From an uncultured Draconibacterium sp. (GTDB lineage Bacteria > Bacteroidota > Bacteroidia > Bacteroidales > Prolixibacteraceae), in NCBI RefSeq assembly GCF_913060805.1, contig NZ_CAJXTC010000004.1, forward strand, positions 1 through 64,000: a stretch of 64,000 nt of DNA, given 5' to 3'. Positions within the stretch are counted from its first letter, which is position 1, and each line of letters starts with the position of its first letter. Below are positions 7,592-16,378 of the stretch, piece after piece. Below the pieces are notes generated by a model. The model was not told where the DNA came from, made no database searches, and saw only the letters and a list, made by a program, of their open reading frames with translations. Both the position numbers and the translations under genes were made by a program.

Positions 7592-10500
7592 ATGAGTAAT
7601 AAATTTCAGGAATATAAGCAGTTAGATTTAGCACAGATAAACAAGGATGTGCTTGCGCGTTGGGAGAATGATGATACCTTTCATAAAAGTATTTCAACCC
7701 GCGAAGGGCACGAAACATTTGTATTTTACGAAGGACCGCCATCGGCAAACGGAATGCCGGGTATTCACCACGTGATGGCGCGTGCCATAAAAGATATTTT
7801 TTGCCGCTACAAAACCATGAAAGGTTTCCGTGTGCACCGTAAAGCCGGTTGGGACACGCATGGTTTGCCGGTAGAATTGAGCGTTGAAAAAGCGCTGAAC
7901 ATTACAAAAGACGATATAGGTAAAAAAATTACCGTTGAAGAATACAGCGACGCCTGCCGCAAAGAGGTGATGAAATACACTCGCGAGTGGGAAGAACTGA
8001 CACGTAAAATGGGTTATTGGGTGAATATGGATGATCCGTATATTACCTACGAAAACCAATACATTGAGTCGGTTTGGTGGTTGCTGAAACAAATTTACAA
8101 TAAAGGCTTGTTGTACAAAGGCTACACTATTCAGCCGTACTCGCCGGCAGCCGGAACAGGATTGAGCTCGCACGAGCTGAACCAACCTGGATGTTACCGC
8201 GATGTAAAAGATACAACAGCAATCGCCCAGTTTAAAGCCACACGAAACGAACGGTCGGAATTCCTTTTCGAAGGATTGGAAACCGATTTGTATTTCCTGG
8301 CCTGGACAACAACTCCATGGACATTGCCATCGAACACAGCACTGTGTGTTGGGCCGAATATTAAATACGTAAAAGTTCGTTCGTTTAATCCGTACACCGG
8401 AGATCCGGTAACGTTGATTTTGGCGAAAGACTTGTTCCCTGTTTATTTCAACTCGAAAAATGCCGAGCTGGCAATGGAGGATTATAAACCAGGCGACAAA
8501 AAAATACCATACGAAGTTCTGGCCGAATATACCGGCGAAGAATTGAAAGGTGTTCAGTACGAGCAGCTGATCGACTGGGTAAAACCTGAAGGAAAAGCTT
8601 TCGAGGTAATTACCGGCGACTTTGTAACCATCGAAGATGGTACCGGAATCGTTCACATTGCGCCTACTTTTGGTGCCGACGATGATCGTGTGGCAAAACA
8701 ACACGGAATTTCGCCGCTGATCGTTATCGATACCGAAGGAAAACGTCAGGCTTTGGTTGACAAAAAAGGACGTTTTTACCCCACTATCGATTTGGATCCG
8801 GAGTTTGTTGAGAAATATGTAAACACCGAATCGTATCACGAGTTTGCCGGTCGTTCGGTGAAAAACGAATACGACGATAAACTGGATGACGATGCTCCAA
8901 CAGTGGATATCGACATTTCGGTAATGCTGAAACAGCAGAATAAAGCATTCAAAATAGAGAAACACGTTCACAGTTACCCACACTGCTGGAGAACTGATAA
9001 GCCTGTGTTGTATTACCCGCTTGATTCGTGGTTTATCAAATCAACCGCCGTTAAAGACAAAATGGTGGAGTTGAACAACACGATCAACTGGAAACCAAAG
9101 TCGACCGGAACAGGACGTTTCGGAAACTGGCTTGAAAATCTGGTGGATTGGAACCTTAGCCGTTCACGTTTCTGGGGAACTCCGCTGCCAATCTGGAGAA
9201 CTGAGGATGGTTCGGAAGAGATCTGTATCGGTTCGATGGAAGAACTGATGGCAGAGATTGACAAAGCGGTTGCAGCCGGATTTATGACAGAAAATCCATT
9301 TGCTGAGTTTAAAGTTGGCGATTACGAAAAAGCCAATTACGAAAAGATCGACCTGCACAAATCACATGTCGATAATATCATTTTGGTTTCACCGTCGGGA
9401 CAAAAAATGGAGCGCGAATCCGACCTGATCGATGTTTGGTTCGACTCGGGTGCGATGCCTTTTGCACAACGCCATTATCCTTTCGAGTGGAAAGAGAATT
9501 TTAAAGATGTATTCCCGGCCGATTTTATTGCCGAGGGTGTTGACCAAACACGTGGTTGGTTCTTCACATTGCACGCTATTGCGACAATGATCGATGAATC
9601 GGTAGCGTTTAAAAATATTATTTCAAATGGTCTGGTACTCGACAAAAACGGCGTGAAAATGTCGAAACGTCTGGGTAATGCAGTCGATCCGTTTGAAACC
9701 ATCGATAAATACGGTTCTGATCCGCTACGTTGGTATATGATTACCAATGCGCAGCCATGGGATAACCTGAAATTTGATATCGAAGGTGTTGAAGAAGTAA
9801 AACGTAAGTTCTTCGGAACACTTTACAATACCTACAATTTCTTCGCATTGTACGCCAATGTCGACGGCTTTAAATATGCCGAAGAAGAAATTCCTGTAGA
9901 ACAACGTCCGGAAATTGATCGCTGGATTATTTCCTTGCTGAACTCGCTGATTAAAGAAGTGGGCGACAGCTACGAAAATTACGAGCCAACACGCGCCGGC
10001 CGTGCCATTTCGGAGTTTGTAACCGAGAACCTGAGTAACTGGTTTGTGCGTTTAAGCCGTAAACGTTACTGGGGTGGAGAGTACTCTACTGATAAAGTTT
10101 CGGCTTATCAAACGCTTTACACTTGTTTGGAAGTGGTGTCAAAATTAATGTCGCCAATTGCACCGTTTTACGCCGACTTGCTTTACAACGATTTGAATAA
10201 AGCAACAGGGAAAGCAGAAAACCAGAGTGTACACTTAGTTGATTTCCCTGCTTACAAAGAGGAATTGATTGACAAAGATCTGGAAGAAAAGATGGCCATT
10301 GCGCAAAAAGCTTCTTCTATGATTTTGGCATTGCGCCGAAAAGAAAAGCTAAAAGTGCGCCAACCGTTGGCTAAAATTATGGTGCCGGTGTTGAATCCGC
10401 ACTTTAAAGAGCAATTCGAGGCCGTGTCGAATATTATTCTGGCAGAAGTAAACGTTAAAGAAGTTGAGTTCTTAACCGATACTGCCGGGGTGATCAAAAA

Positions 10501-11029
10501 GAAGATCAAGCCGAACTTTAAAGCACTGGGGCCGAAATACGGTAAAATGATGAAACAAATTGCCGGAGCTGTAAATCAGCTGGATCAGAATGCAATTTCG
10601 GCATTTGAAAGCACCGGTGAATATGAGTTGACTGTGGCAGATGAGAAAATTATGCTGTCGCTTGACGATGTAGAAATTCAAACCGAAGATATTCCGGGAT
10701 GGACAGTGGCCACCGAAGGACAGATGACTATTGCGTTGGATATCAATCTTTCGGAAGAGCTCAAACAAGAAGGTATTGCCCGTGAATTTATCAACAAAAT
10801 ACAGAACTTACGAAAGGATAATGATTTTGAGGTAACCGATCGGATTAAGTTGCGTATTGCAAAGCATGAAGAGTACAATGTGGCGGTTGAAAACCACAAA
10901 AATTATATTTGTACACAGACACTTGCCGATGTTCTTGAATTGGTTGATGAGGCTGATTTAACAGGGGCGAACGAAGTCGAGATCGACAAAGATGTAACCG
11001 CTAAAATTGAGATAGAAAAGGTTATATAA
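7592..11029 (+). CDS. ileS: Isoleucyl-tRNA synthetase
   Basis: Charges tRNA-Ile with isoleucine and edits mischarged valine. 1145 residues, the long form found in Bacteroidota. Class I signatures: PPSANGMPGIHHV (HIGH-type motif, about residues 49-61) and KMSKRLGNAVDP (about 689-700). Between them is the editing CP1 domain with AWTTTPWTLPSN (about 238-249) and GTGIVHIAPTFGADD (about 352-366). WFDSGAMPF and GWFFTLH follow. The C-terminus has no Cys-rich zinc ribbon and resembles the eukaryote-like IleRS branch, which in other organisms is often mupirocin-tolerant; that phenotype is inference. Followed by a dksA-like gene in the same direction. Confidence 0.98.
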   Translation: MSNKFQEYKQLDLAQINKDVLARWENDDTFHKSISTREGHETFVFYEGPPSANGMPGIHHVMARAIKDIFCRYKTMKGFRVHRKAGWDTHGLPVELSVEKALNITKDDIGKKITVEEYSDACRKEVMKYTREWEELTRKMGYWVNMDDPYITYENQYIESVWWLLKQIYNKGLLYKGYTIQPYSPAAGTGLSSHELNQPGCYRDVKDTTAIAQFKATRNERSEFLFEGLETDLYFLAWTTTPWTLPSNTALCVGPNIKYVKVRSFNPYTGDPVTLILAKDLFPVYFNSKNAELAMEDYKPGDKKIPYEVLAEYTGEELKGVQYEQLIDWVKPEGKAFEVITGDFVTIEDGTGIVHIAPTFGADDDRVAKQHGISPLIVIDTEGKRQALVDKKGRFYPTIDLDPEFVEKYVNTESYHEFAGRSVKNEYDDKLDDDAPTVDIDISVMLKQQNKAFKIEKHVHSYPHCWRTDKPVLYYPLDSWFIKSTAVKDKMVELNNTINWKPKSTGTGRFGNWLENLVDWNLSRSRFWGTPLPIWRTEDGSEEICIGSMEELMAEIDKAVAAGFMTENPFAEFKVGDYEKANYEKIDLHKSHVDNIILVSPSGQKMERESDLIDVWFDSGAMPFAQRHYPFEWKENFKDVFPADFIAEGVDQTRGWFFTLHAIATMIDESVAFKNIISNGLVLDKNGVKMSKRLGNAVDPFETIDKYGSDPLRWYMITNAQPWDNLKFDIEGVEEVKRKFFGTLYNTYNFFALYANVDGFKYAEEEIPVEQRPEIDRWIISLLNSLIKEVGDSYENYEPTRAGRAISEFVTENLSNWFVRLSRKRYWGGEYSTDKVSAYQTLYTCLEVVSKLMSPIAPFYADLLYNDLNKATGKAENQSVHLVDFPAYKEELIDKDLEEKMAIAQKASSMILALRRKEKLKVRQPLAKIMVPVLNPHFKEQFEAVSNIILAEVNVKEVEFLTDTAGVIKKKIKPNFKALGPKYGKMMKQIAGAVNQLDQNAISAFESTGEYELTVADEKIMLSLDDVEIQTEDIPGWTVATEGQMTIALDINLSEELKQEGIAREFINKIQNLRKDNDFEVTDRIKLRIAKHEEYNVAVENHKNYICTQTLADVLELVDEADLTGANEVEIDKDVTAKIEIEKVI

Positions 11030-11119
11030 ATAATTGTTAACAGGCGATAAAAAAGATGGACTTTTTTATTACTTTAGGGCCTTGTTGAAAAAAGAGAGGA
11101 ACTTAAAAACCCACGAATT

Positions 11120-11494
11120 ATGGGAGACAAAAACAGATATTCTGATGAGGAGTTAATGGAATTCAAAACGATCATTCTGAATAAGCTTGAAAAAGCGCAG
11201 GAAGATTATACAATGTACAAGAATTCGATTACTCAGAGTGATGGGAATGATATTTCAGATACATCACCTACATTTAAAGTATTGGAAGAGGGCGCTGCTA
11301 CCCTTTCTAAAGAGGAAGCCGGAAAATTAGCACAGCGTCAGTTGAAATTTATTCAGCACCTACAAGCTGCTCTTATTCGTATTGAAAATAAAACCTACGG
11401 TATTTGTCGCGATACCGGTAAGTTAATAGCTAAAGAAAGATTGCGTGCAGTTCCTCATGCAACACTTAGTATTGATGCGAAACAAGGAAAATAG
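11120..11494 (+). CDS. TraR/DksA-family protein lacking most zinc ligands
   Basis: 124-residue protein of the DksA/TraR family, whose members insert a coiled coil into the RNA polymerase secondary channel and modulate initiation with ppGpp. The long helical hairpin covers roughly residues 10-90. The C-terminal motif YGICRDTGKLIAKERLRAVP is the family signature, but only the first Cys of the usual four-Cys zinc finger is present; the C-terminal pair is replaced by ATLSIDAK. I recall the same form in other Bacteroidota homologues. It sits between ileS and lspA, probably co-transcribed. Direct regulation by ppGpp is not shown by sequence. Confidence 0.9.
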   Translation: MGDKNRYSDEELMEFKTIILNKLEKAQEDYTMYKNSITQSDGNDISDTSPTFKVLEEGAATLSKEEAGKLAQRQLKFIQHLQAALIRIENKTYGICRDTGKLIAKERLRAVPHATLSIDAKQGK

Positions 11495-11519
11495 TAAGTA
11501 AAAAAAAAGAATTGGAATT

Positions 11520-11555
11520 GCTCTTCGAAAATGCTGTATAGAATTTTCGAAGGGC
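11520..11555 (+). terminator. Stem-loop between dksA-like gene and lspA
   Basis: CTTCGAAAAT and ATTTTCGAAG form a 10-bp stem with a 10-nt loop. The downstream T-run is weak (GGGCATTTCTG), so it may be an attenuator or processing site rather than a full terminator. Confidence 0.5.
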
Positions 11556-11579
11556 ATTTCTGTTATAAAGGGTTAGCAT

Positions 11580-12236
11580 ATGTCGCGTTCAGTAAAGTCA
11601 CTGATAATTATATTCTCCATTTTAATTGTCGATCAGGTTCTGAAATTCTGGATAAAAACCAACCTGTCGATCGGTGATGAGATTGTGGTCTTTAAAGATT
11701 GGTTTATCCTTCATTTTGTGGAAAATAACGGTATGGCTTTTGGTTTCGAGTTTGCCGGCGAATATGGAAAAATGTTCTTGAGTGTTTTTCGTATTGTTGC
11801 GGTAATGGCCATTGGTTGGTACCTGTTTAAACTGGCCAAACAAAAAGACGTGCCTTTTGGCTTTGTGGCCTGTATTGCATTGATTTTTGCCGGTGCCATC
11901 GGGAATATTATCGACAGTCTTTTTTACGGAATAATATTCAATCATAGCTACGGGCAGGTAGCTACTTTATTTCCTGCTGAAGGTGGTTATTCCAGCTTCC
12001 TGCACGGAAGAGTGGTCGACATGTTCTATTTCCCGCTGCTGGAAGGCCGCTACCCCGAGTGGATACCAAAAATCGGAGGAAATCCGTTTATCTTTTTCCG
12101 TCCGGTATTTAATGTTGCCGATTCGGCAATTACGGTAGGTATCTTTTCTATTTTGATTTTCTATCGCAAGTATTTTAACAAACTCGAGACTAGCAACACT
12201 GAAACTGAAGAGGCTGAAGCGGAACAAACAGTTTAG
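11580..12236 (+). CDS. lspA: Lipoprotein signal peptidase (signal peptidase II)
   Basis: Inner-membrane aspartyl protease that removes signal peptides from diacylated prolipoproteins. Four membrane segments are visible. The conserved NNGMAFG, the catalytic-Asp motif GNIIDS (about residues 103-108) and FNVADSAI (about 179-186) hold both catalytic aspartates. At 218 residues it is longer than the roughly 160 of proteobacterial enzymes. The extra length is a periplasmic insertion between the two Asp motifs plus an acidic tail. Several lipoproteins in this window (RND adaptor, GldH, PorW, beta-mannosidase, Gfo/Idh/MocA) would be its substrates. Confidence 0.95.
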   Translation: MSRSVKSLIIIFSILIVDQVLKFWIKTNLSIGDEIVVFKDWFILHFVENNGMAFGFEFAGEYGKMFLSVFRIVAVMAIGWYLFKLAKQKDVPFGFVACIALIFAGAIGNIIDSLFYGIIFNHSYGQVATLFPAEGGYSSFLHGRVVDMFYFPLLEGRYPEWIPKIGGNPFIFFRPVFNVADSAITVGIFSILIFYRKYFNKLETSNTETEEAEAEQTV

Positions 12237-12317
12237 CCATACAGAACCTCAGGTTAAGTACGGTTTACCTTTATGCAGAGGGATTTGCTAACAGCCACAA
12301 AATCACCCATTTTGTTT

Positions 12318-12325
12318 TACCTTTG
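12318..12325 (+). promoter_or_regulatory. Promoter -7 box of cysS
   Basis: TACCTTTG, a full consensus match 26 bases before the cysS start codon, implying a short leader. Confidence 0.5.
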
Positions 12326-12351
12326 CAAAATCATACGATTTCAGAAAAATT

Positions 12352-13824
12352 ATGAGTCAACTTTATATCTATAATACGCTGAGCCGAAAAAAGGAAGCGT
12401 TTGAACCGCTGGTTGAAGGTCGCGTTGGTTTATACGTATGTGGGCCAACGGTTTACAGTAACTCGCATTTGGGGCATGCCCGCCCGTTTATCACTTTCGA
12501 TTTGTTGTATCGTTACCTTACTTTCCTCGGAAACAAAGTTCGTTACGTGCGCAACATTACCGATGTTGGTCACCTGGAAGATGAGGTGGAAGGTGTTGGC
12601 GAAGATCGTATAGCCAAAAAAGCGCGTTTGGAGCAGCTGGAGCCAATGGAAGTGGTTCAAAAATACATGAACACTTTCCATCGTAACATGGACGATCTGA
12701 ACGTTACTCCGCCGAGTATCGAGCCGCGTGCTTCTGGTCATATCATCGAGCAAATTCAGGTGATTGAGGGTATTCTGAAAAACGGATACGCTTACGAAGC
12801 AAACGGATCTGTTTATTTTGATGTAGAGAAATACAACAACGACTACAAATACGGAAAACTTTCGGGCCGTAATCTTGATGATATAAAAACCAACACCCGC
12901 AAACTCGACGGGCAGGATGAAAAGAAAAACTCTTTTGATTTTGCTTTGTGGAAAAAAGCGGCACCCGAGCATATTATGCGCTGGCCTTCGCGTTGGAGTG
13001 ATGGTTTCCCGGGATGGCACCTCGAGTGTTCGGCAATGAGTACAAAATATTTGGGTGAACAGTTTGATATTCATGGTGGTGGAATGGATTTGACTTTCCC
13101 ACACCACGAATGCGAAATTGCGCAAAATACAGCTTGCCGCGGAACAGAATCGGTGCGTTACTGGATGCACAATAACATGATCACCATTAACGGCCAGAAA
13201 ATGGCTCGCTCGCTGGGTAACTTCATCACCTTGGATGAATTGTTTACCGGCACGCACGAAATTCTGGAGCAGTCGTATTCGCCAATGACCATCCGCTTCT
13301 TTATTTTGCAGGCACATTACCGCAGTACCATCGATTTCTCGAACGAAGCTTTACAAGCCTCGGAAAAAGGATTGGAGCGTTTGATGTCTGCCTTAAAAAC
13401 ATTGGGCGAATTAGTTGCATCTGAAGCATCAACAGTTGATATTGCATCGTTAAAAGAGAAATGTTTTGCTGCCTTGAGCGACGATCTGAATAGCCCGATC
13501 GCGATTGCACACCTTTTTGATGGTGTTAAAATGATCAACTCGATAAAAGCCGGTACCGAGAAAATTTCAGCAGCTGATCTGGAGGATTTGAAAGAATTTT
13601 ACAAAGCAGTGGTTTTTGATGTGCTTGGATTAAAAGAGGAAGGCGAAACAGGAAGCGGAAACAATGAAGTATTGGGTGGCGCTGTTGAGTTGCTCATTAA
13701 TCTTCGGAAAGACGCTAAAGCCAATAAAGATTGGGGTACTGCTGATAAAATTCGTGACGAATTAAACGCCATTGGTATTGAGTTAAAAGACACCAAAGAT
13801 GGTGTGGAGTGGAGTGTTAAATGA
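12352..13824 (+). CDS. cysS: Cysteinyl-tRNA synthetase
   Basis: Charges tRNA-Cys. 490 residues, a typical bacterial length. [17 protein letters not shown] (about 30-46) has the zinc-ligand Cys and the HIGH motif. WHLECSAMS and [10 protein letters not shown] hold the other zinc ligands. KMARSLGNF (about 283-291) is a variant of the KMSKS loop with Ala and Arg in place of Ser and Lys. The C-terminal anticodon-binding domain ends the protein. It is followed after about 80 bases by ribE. Confidence 0.98.
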   Translation: MSQLYIYNTLSRKKEAFEPLVEGRVGLYVCGPTVYSNSHLGHARPFITFDLLYRYLTFLGNKVRYVRNITDVGHLEDEVEGVGEDRIAKKARLEQLEPMEVVQKYMNTFHRNMDDLNVTPPSIEPRASGHIIEQIQVIEGILKNGYAYEANGSVYFDVEKYNNDYKYGKLSGRNLDDIKTNTRKLDGQDEKKNSFDFALWKKAAPEHIMRWPSRWSDGFPGWHLECSAMSTKYLGEQFDIHGGGMDLTFPHHECEIAQNTACRGTESVRYWMHNNMITINGQKMARSLGNFITLDELFTGTHEILEQSYSPMTIRFFILQAHYRSTIDFSNEALQASEKGLERLMSALKTLGELVASEASTVDIASLKEKCFAALSDDLNSPIAIAHLFDGVKMINSIKAGTEKISAADLEDLKEFYKAVVFDVLGLKEEGETGSGNNEVLGGAVELLINLRKDAKANKDWGTADKIRDELNAIGIELKDTKDGVEWSVK

Positions 13825-13907
13825 ATTATGAATGTTGAATAATGATTAACGAATGTAGAAGAAGAATAGAATCGTTAATCGAAATTCGCTAATCAAAATA
13901 TAAAGCT
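13825..13907. other. Short A/T-rich intergenic spacer
   Basis: The spacer contains loosely repeated GAATTATGAATGTTGAATAATG-like sequence of a kind also seen before holB (near 37414-37465). No promoter was placed with confidence. Confidence 0.25.
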
Positions 13908-14519
13908 ATGTTTTCAGGAATTGTAGAAGAATACGGTACAGTTGTAGCCGTTGAAAAAGACCAGGAGAATGTACATTTTACATTGACCTGTTCGTTTGCC
14001 GACGAGCTGAAAGTTGACCAGAGTTTATCGCACAATGGTGTTTGTTTAACTGTGGTTTGGGTAGACAAAGCCGAAAAGAAATACAAAGTTACAGCCATTA
14101 AGGAAACGCTTATTAAATCGAATCTTGGCCTGTTGGAAGTAGGATCGAAAGTGAATTTGGAGCGTAGTATGATGATGAATGGCCGTTTGGATGGTCACAT
14201 TGTACAAGGTCACGTTGACCAAACCGCAAAGTGTGTAAAAATTGAGGAAGCCGACGGAAGTTGGTATTATACTTTTGAATACGAGTTTGACTTGGACAAA
14301 GCCAAACAAGGTTATATGACCGTTGAAAAAGGCTCGGTAACGGTTAATGGTGTAAGCCTTACTGTGGTAAACTCAAAAGACAATTCTTTCCAGGTGGCTA
14401 TTATTCCTTTCACGCAGGAAGTAACCAATTTCCACACCTTTGAAGTGGGATCGGTTATCAACCTTGAGTTTGATATTATCGGAAAATACCTGAGTAAATT
14501 GAATTCGTACAGCAAATAG
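13908..14519 (+). CDS. ribE: Riboflavin synthase, alpha subunit
   Basis: Dismutates two 6,7-dimethyl-8-ribityllumazine molecules to riboflavin. Two lumazine-binding domains in tandem are visible. The first begins MFSGIVEEYGTV and contains SLSHNGVCLTV (about residues 43-53); the second contains GHIVQGHVDQTAK and SVTVNGVSLTV (about 142-152). The N-terminal MFSGIVE motif is diagnostic. 203 residues is normal. A terminator follows, so it ends its transcription unit. Confidence 0.97.
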   Translation: MFSGIVEEYGTVVAVEKDQENVHFTLTCSFADELKVDQSLSHNGVCLTVVWVDKAEKKYKVTAIKETLIKSNLGLLEVGSKVNLERSMMMNGRLDGHIVQGHVDQTAKCVKIEEADGSWYYTFEYEFDLDKAKQGYMTVEKGSVTVNGVSLTVVNSKDNSFQVAIIPFTQEVTNFHTFEVGSVINLEFDIIGKYLSKLNSYSK

Positions 14520-14539
14520 AAAAACCATATAGTGTTTTT

Positions 14540-14568
14540 AAAAAGGTCCGTTTTACGGGCCTTTTTTT
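14540..14568 (+). terminator. Terminator of ribE
   Basis: AAAAAGGTCCG and CGGGCCTTTTT pair with one G-T pair around a TTTTA loop and run into TTTTTTT. Confidence 0.88.
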
Positions 14569-14623
14569 GTGAACATAAGTCTAACAGTCCTGTTCTTCTA
14601 ATAAAAATAGCTAACTTTTCAGA

Positions 14624-15352
14624 ATGAAACGAACAGCTTTAATAACAGGAGCATCAAAACGTATTGGCCGGTCGTTAACAGAACACCTGGCAGAAAAGGG
14701 CTGGAATGTTATAGTACATTACAACTCTTCGGCAAAAGGGGCGAATGAGTTGGTTGCCGGACTTGAAGCAAAATATCCTGACCAGGAATTTAAAGCAATA
14801 CAAGCCAATCTCGCTGAAACCGATGAAGTGGTCGGATTGATTCCAAAACTTGCAGCTGAAAAAATCAAGGTTGATCTGCTAATTAATAATGCTTCGGTAT
14901 TTAATCGTGGCTATCTGAACGTCACGTCAGTTGAGCTTTTTGATTCGCAGTTGGATGTGAACCTAAAAGCTCCGTTTTTTCTTATCCGCGACTTTGCTAA
15001 TTATTTCAAAACGGGCAACATCATAAATTTTGTCGATACACGCATAACTGCAAATACATCTAATTTTGCAGCTTATTCCATCTCAAAAAAGGCACTTTGG
15101 GAACTCACGAAAATGGCAGCTTTGGAATTTGCCCCCGATATTCGGATAAATGCTATTGCTCCCGGTGTTACACTGCCTCCTGAAGACGAAAATGAAGATT
15201 ACCTGGACAAGTTGGCACAGGGGATTCCGATGAAAAAACCAGGTGGAGTGGAACCTATTTTGAAAAGTTTGGATTATATTTTGGAAAACGATCACCTGAC
15301 CGGGCAACTGCTGTTTGCCGACGGTGGCGAAAACCTTGGAAAAAATCGTTAA
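14624..15352 (+). CDS. SDR-family oxidoreductase, FolM/pteridine-reductase-like
   Basis: Short-chain dehydrogenase of 242 residues. TGASKRIGRSL at the N-terminus is the glycine-rich NADPH loop, with the Arg typical of pteridine reductases and FolM. LLINNAS (about 86-92) and YSISK (about 150-154, catalytic Tyr and Lys) complete the SDR signature, and a LFADGGENLG tail follows. It lies 2 bases upstream of folB and in the same unit as folK, so a role reducing dihydromonapterin or dihydrofolate/biopterin is likely. That assignment comes from motif and neighbours; a generic SDR is the alternative. Confidence 0.85.
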   Translation: MKRTALITGASKRIGRSLTEHLAEKGWNVIVHYNSSAKGANELVAGLEAKYPDQEFKAIQANLAETDEVVGLIPKLAAEKIKVDLLINNASVFNRGYLNVTSVELFDSQLDVNLKAPFFLIRDFANYFKTGNIINFVDTRITANTSNFAAYSISKKALWELTKMAALEFAPDIRINAIAPGVTLPPEDENEDYLDKLAQGIPMKKPGGVEPILKSLDYILENDHLTGQLLFADGGENLGKNR

Positions 15353-15354
15353 GT

Positions 15355-15714
15355 ATGGCTAAAATACGCATAAAAGATTTGCTAATCAGAACCTACATCG
15401 GGTTTAATCCTGAAGAATTGGTGAATAAACAGGATGTGGTAATCAACCTTGAGATTGAGACTGATATTCCTGAATCGGCCTTAGAGTCGGACGAACCCGA
15501 AGACATTTTCAACTATAAAGTGATCACCAAAAAAATAATTGCGTTGGTTCAGGAGGGACGGTTCAAACTACTGGAAGTGCTTACCAAGCGCATACTCGAT
15601 ACCATAATGGAAGACGAAAAAGTAACGTGGGCCCGTGTTGAAGTGGACAAACCACATGCCTTGCGTTTTGCTGAATCGGTATCGATGGAAATGGAGGCTT
15701 CTCGTAAATCGTGA
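15355..15714 (+). CDS. folB: Dihydroneopterin aldolase
   Basis: Converts 7,8-dihydroneopterin to 6-hydroxymethyl-7,8-dihydropterin in folate synthesis. 119 residues, normal. MAKIRIKDLLIRTYIGFNPEE shows the conserved N-terminal strand and GFNPEE substrate-binding Glu. The middle has FNYKVITKKI and the end VEVDKPHALRFAESVSMEM. Its stop TGA overlaps an ATG at 15714-15716 (TGATG), the remnant start codon of an ancestral downstream folK reading frame now interrupted by a transposase. Confidence 0.95.
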   Translation: MAKIRIKDLLIRTYIGFNPEELVNKQDVVINLEIETDIPESALESDEPEDIFNYKVITKKIIALVQEGRFKLLEVLTKRILDTIMEDEKVTWARVEVDKPHALRFAESVSMEMEASRKS

Positions 15715-15740
15715 TGATCTCACTCAAAGTGAGGTTATCA
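15715..15740. repeat. REP-like palindrome, left copy
   Basis: TGAT-CTCACT-CAA-AGTGAG-GTT-ATCA. It is an imperfect palindrome that starts inside the folB stop/folK start overlap, 21 bases before the transposase start codon. Compared with the two other copies it lacks ACC after TGAT. Confidence 0.8.
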
Positions 15741-16378
15741 CTGGCATAAAATGAAATAACATGGATATTCAGCCCGGATTCTACTATCACATTTATAACA
15801 GGGGAAATAACTCGTCGCAGATTTTCTTCAAAGAGGAAAACTATTTCTTTTTTCTCACCAAAATGAAAGAGCATCTTTTGCCATACGTTTCTGTTGTCGC
15901 GTGGTGTTTAATGCCGAATCATTTCCATTGGGTTGTTTATGTACATAATCTTACGATTAGTGATACCCTAACTCTGAGTGAGGATATCACTAAAACGAAA
16001 AACAGAACACTTAATCAGTCTATCGGAATTTTATTGAGATCGTATACCCGGGCAATTCAGAAGCAAGAAGGTATTTCAGGATCATTGTTTCAGAAACATA
16101 CCAAAGCTAAAGTATTGATTGATGAGGTAGTAATTGAGCCAGCTTATTGGGATACTGCTTTTGGAACAAAAGTTAACCTCTTCGAAGGAAAAACTTACCT
16201 GGAAGCTTGCGTTCAGTATGTTCATAATAATCCGGTTTATTCACAATTAGTGAGAAAGGTGGAAGATTGGAAGTTTTCCTCTGCACGAGATTACTTAGGA
16301 ATGAGAAAAGGACAGATTATTGATTATGAGTTAATAAATAATGAGGGGCTTATTGATACCCTCACTTCGAGTGAGAGC
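15717..16378 (+). mobile_element. RAYT/REP insertion between folB and folK
   Basis: Inferred boundaries of the inserted segment. Left and right ends are REP palindromes. Removing these 662 bases restores TGATG-ATC-AAC-ATT, that is a folK gene starting MINIVIVGIGSN and overlapping the folB stop codon. No target duplication is needed, as expected for Y1 HUH transposition. The exact joints could shift by 3 bases because ATC occurs on both sides. Confidence 0.65.

Noticed and set aside
7694-8983. A 429-codon frame opposite ileS
   Set aside because: Antisense shadow of a strongly supported synthetase; composition is rich in F, C and R, as expected for a reverse frame.
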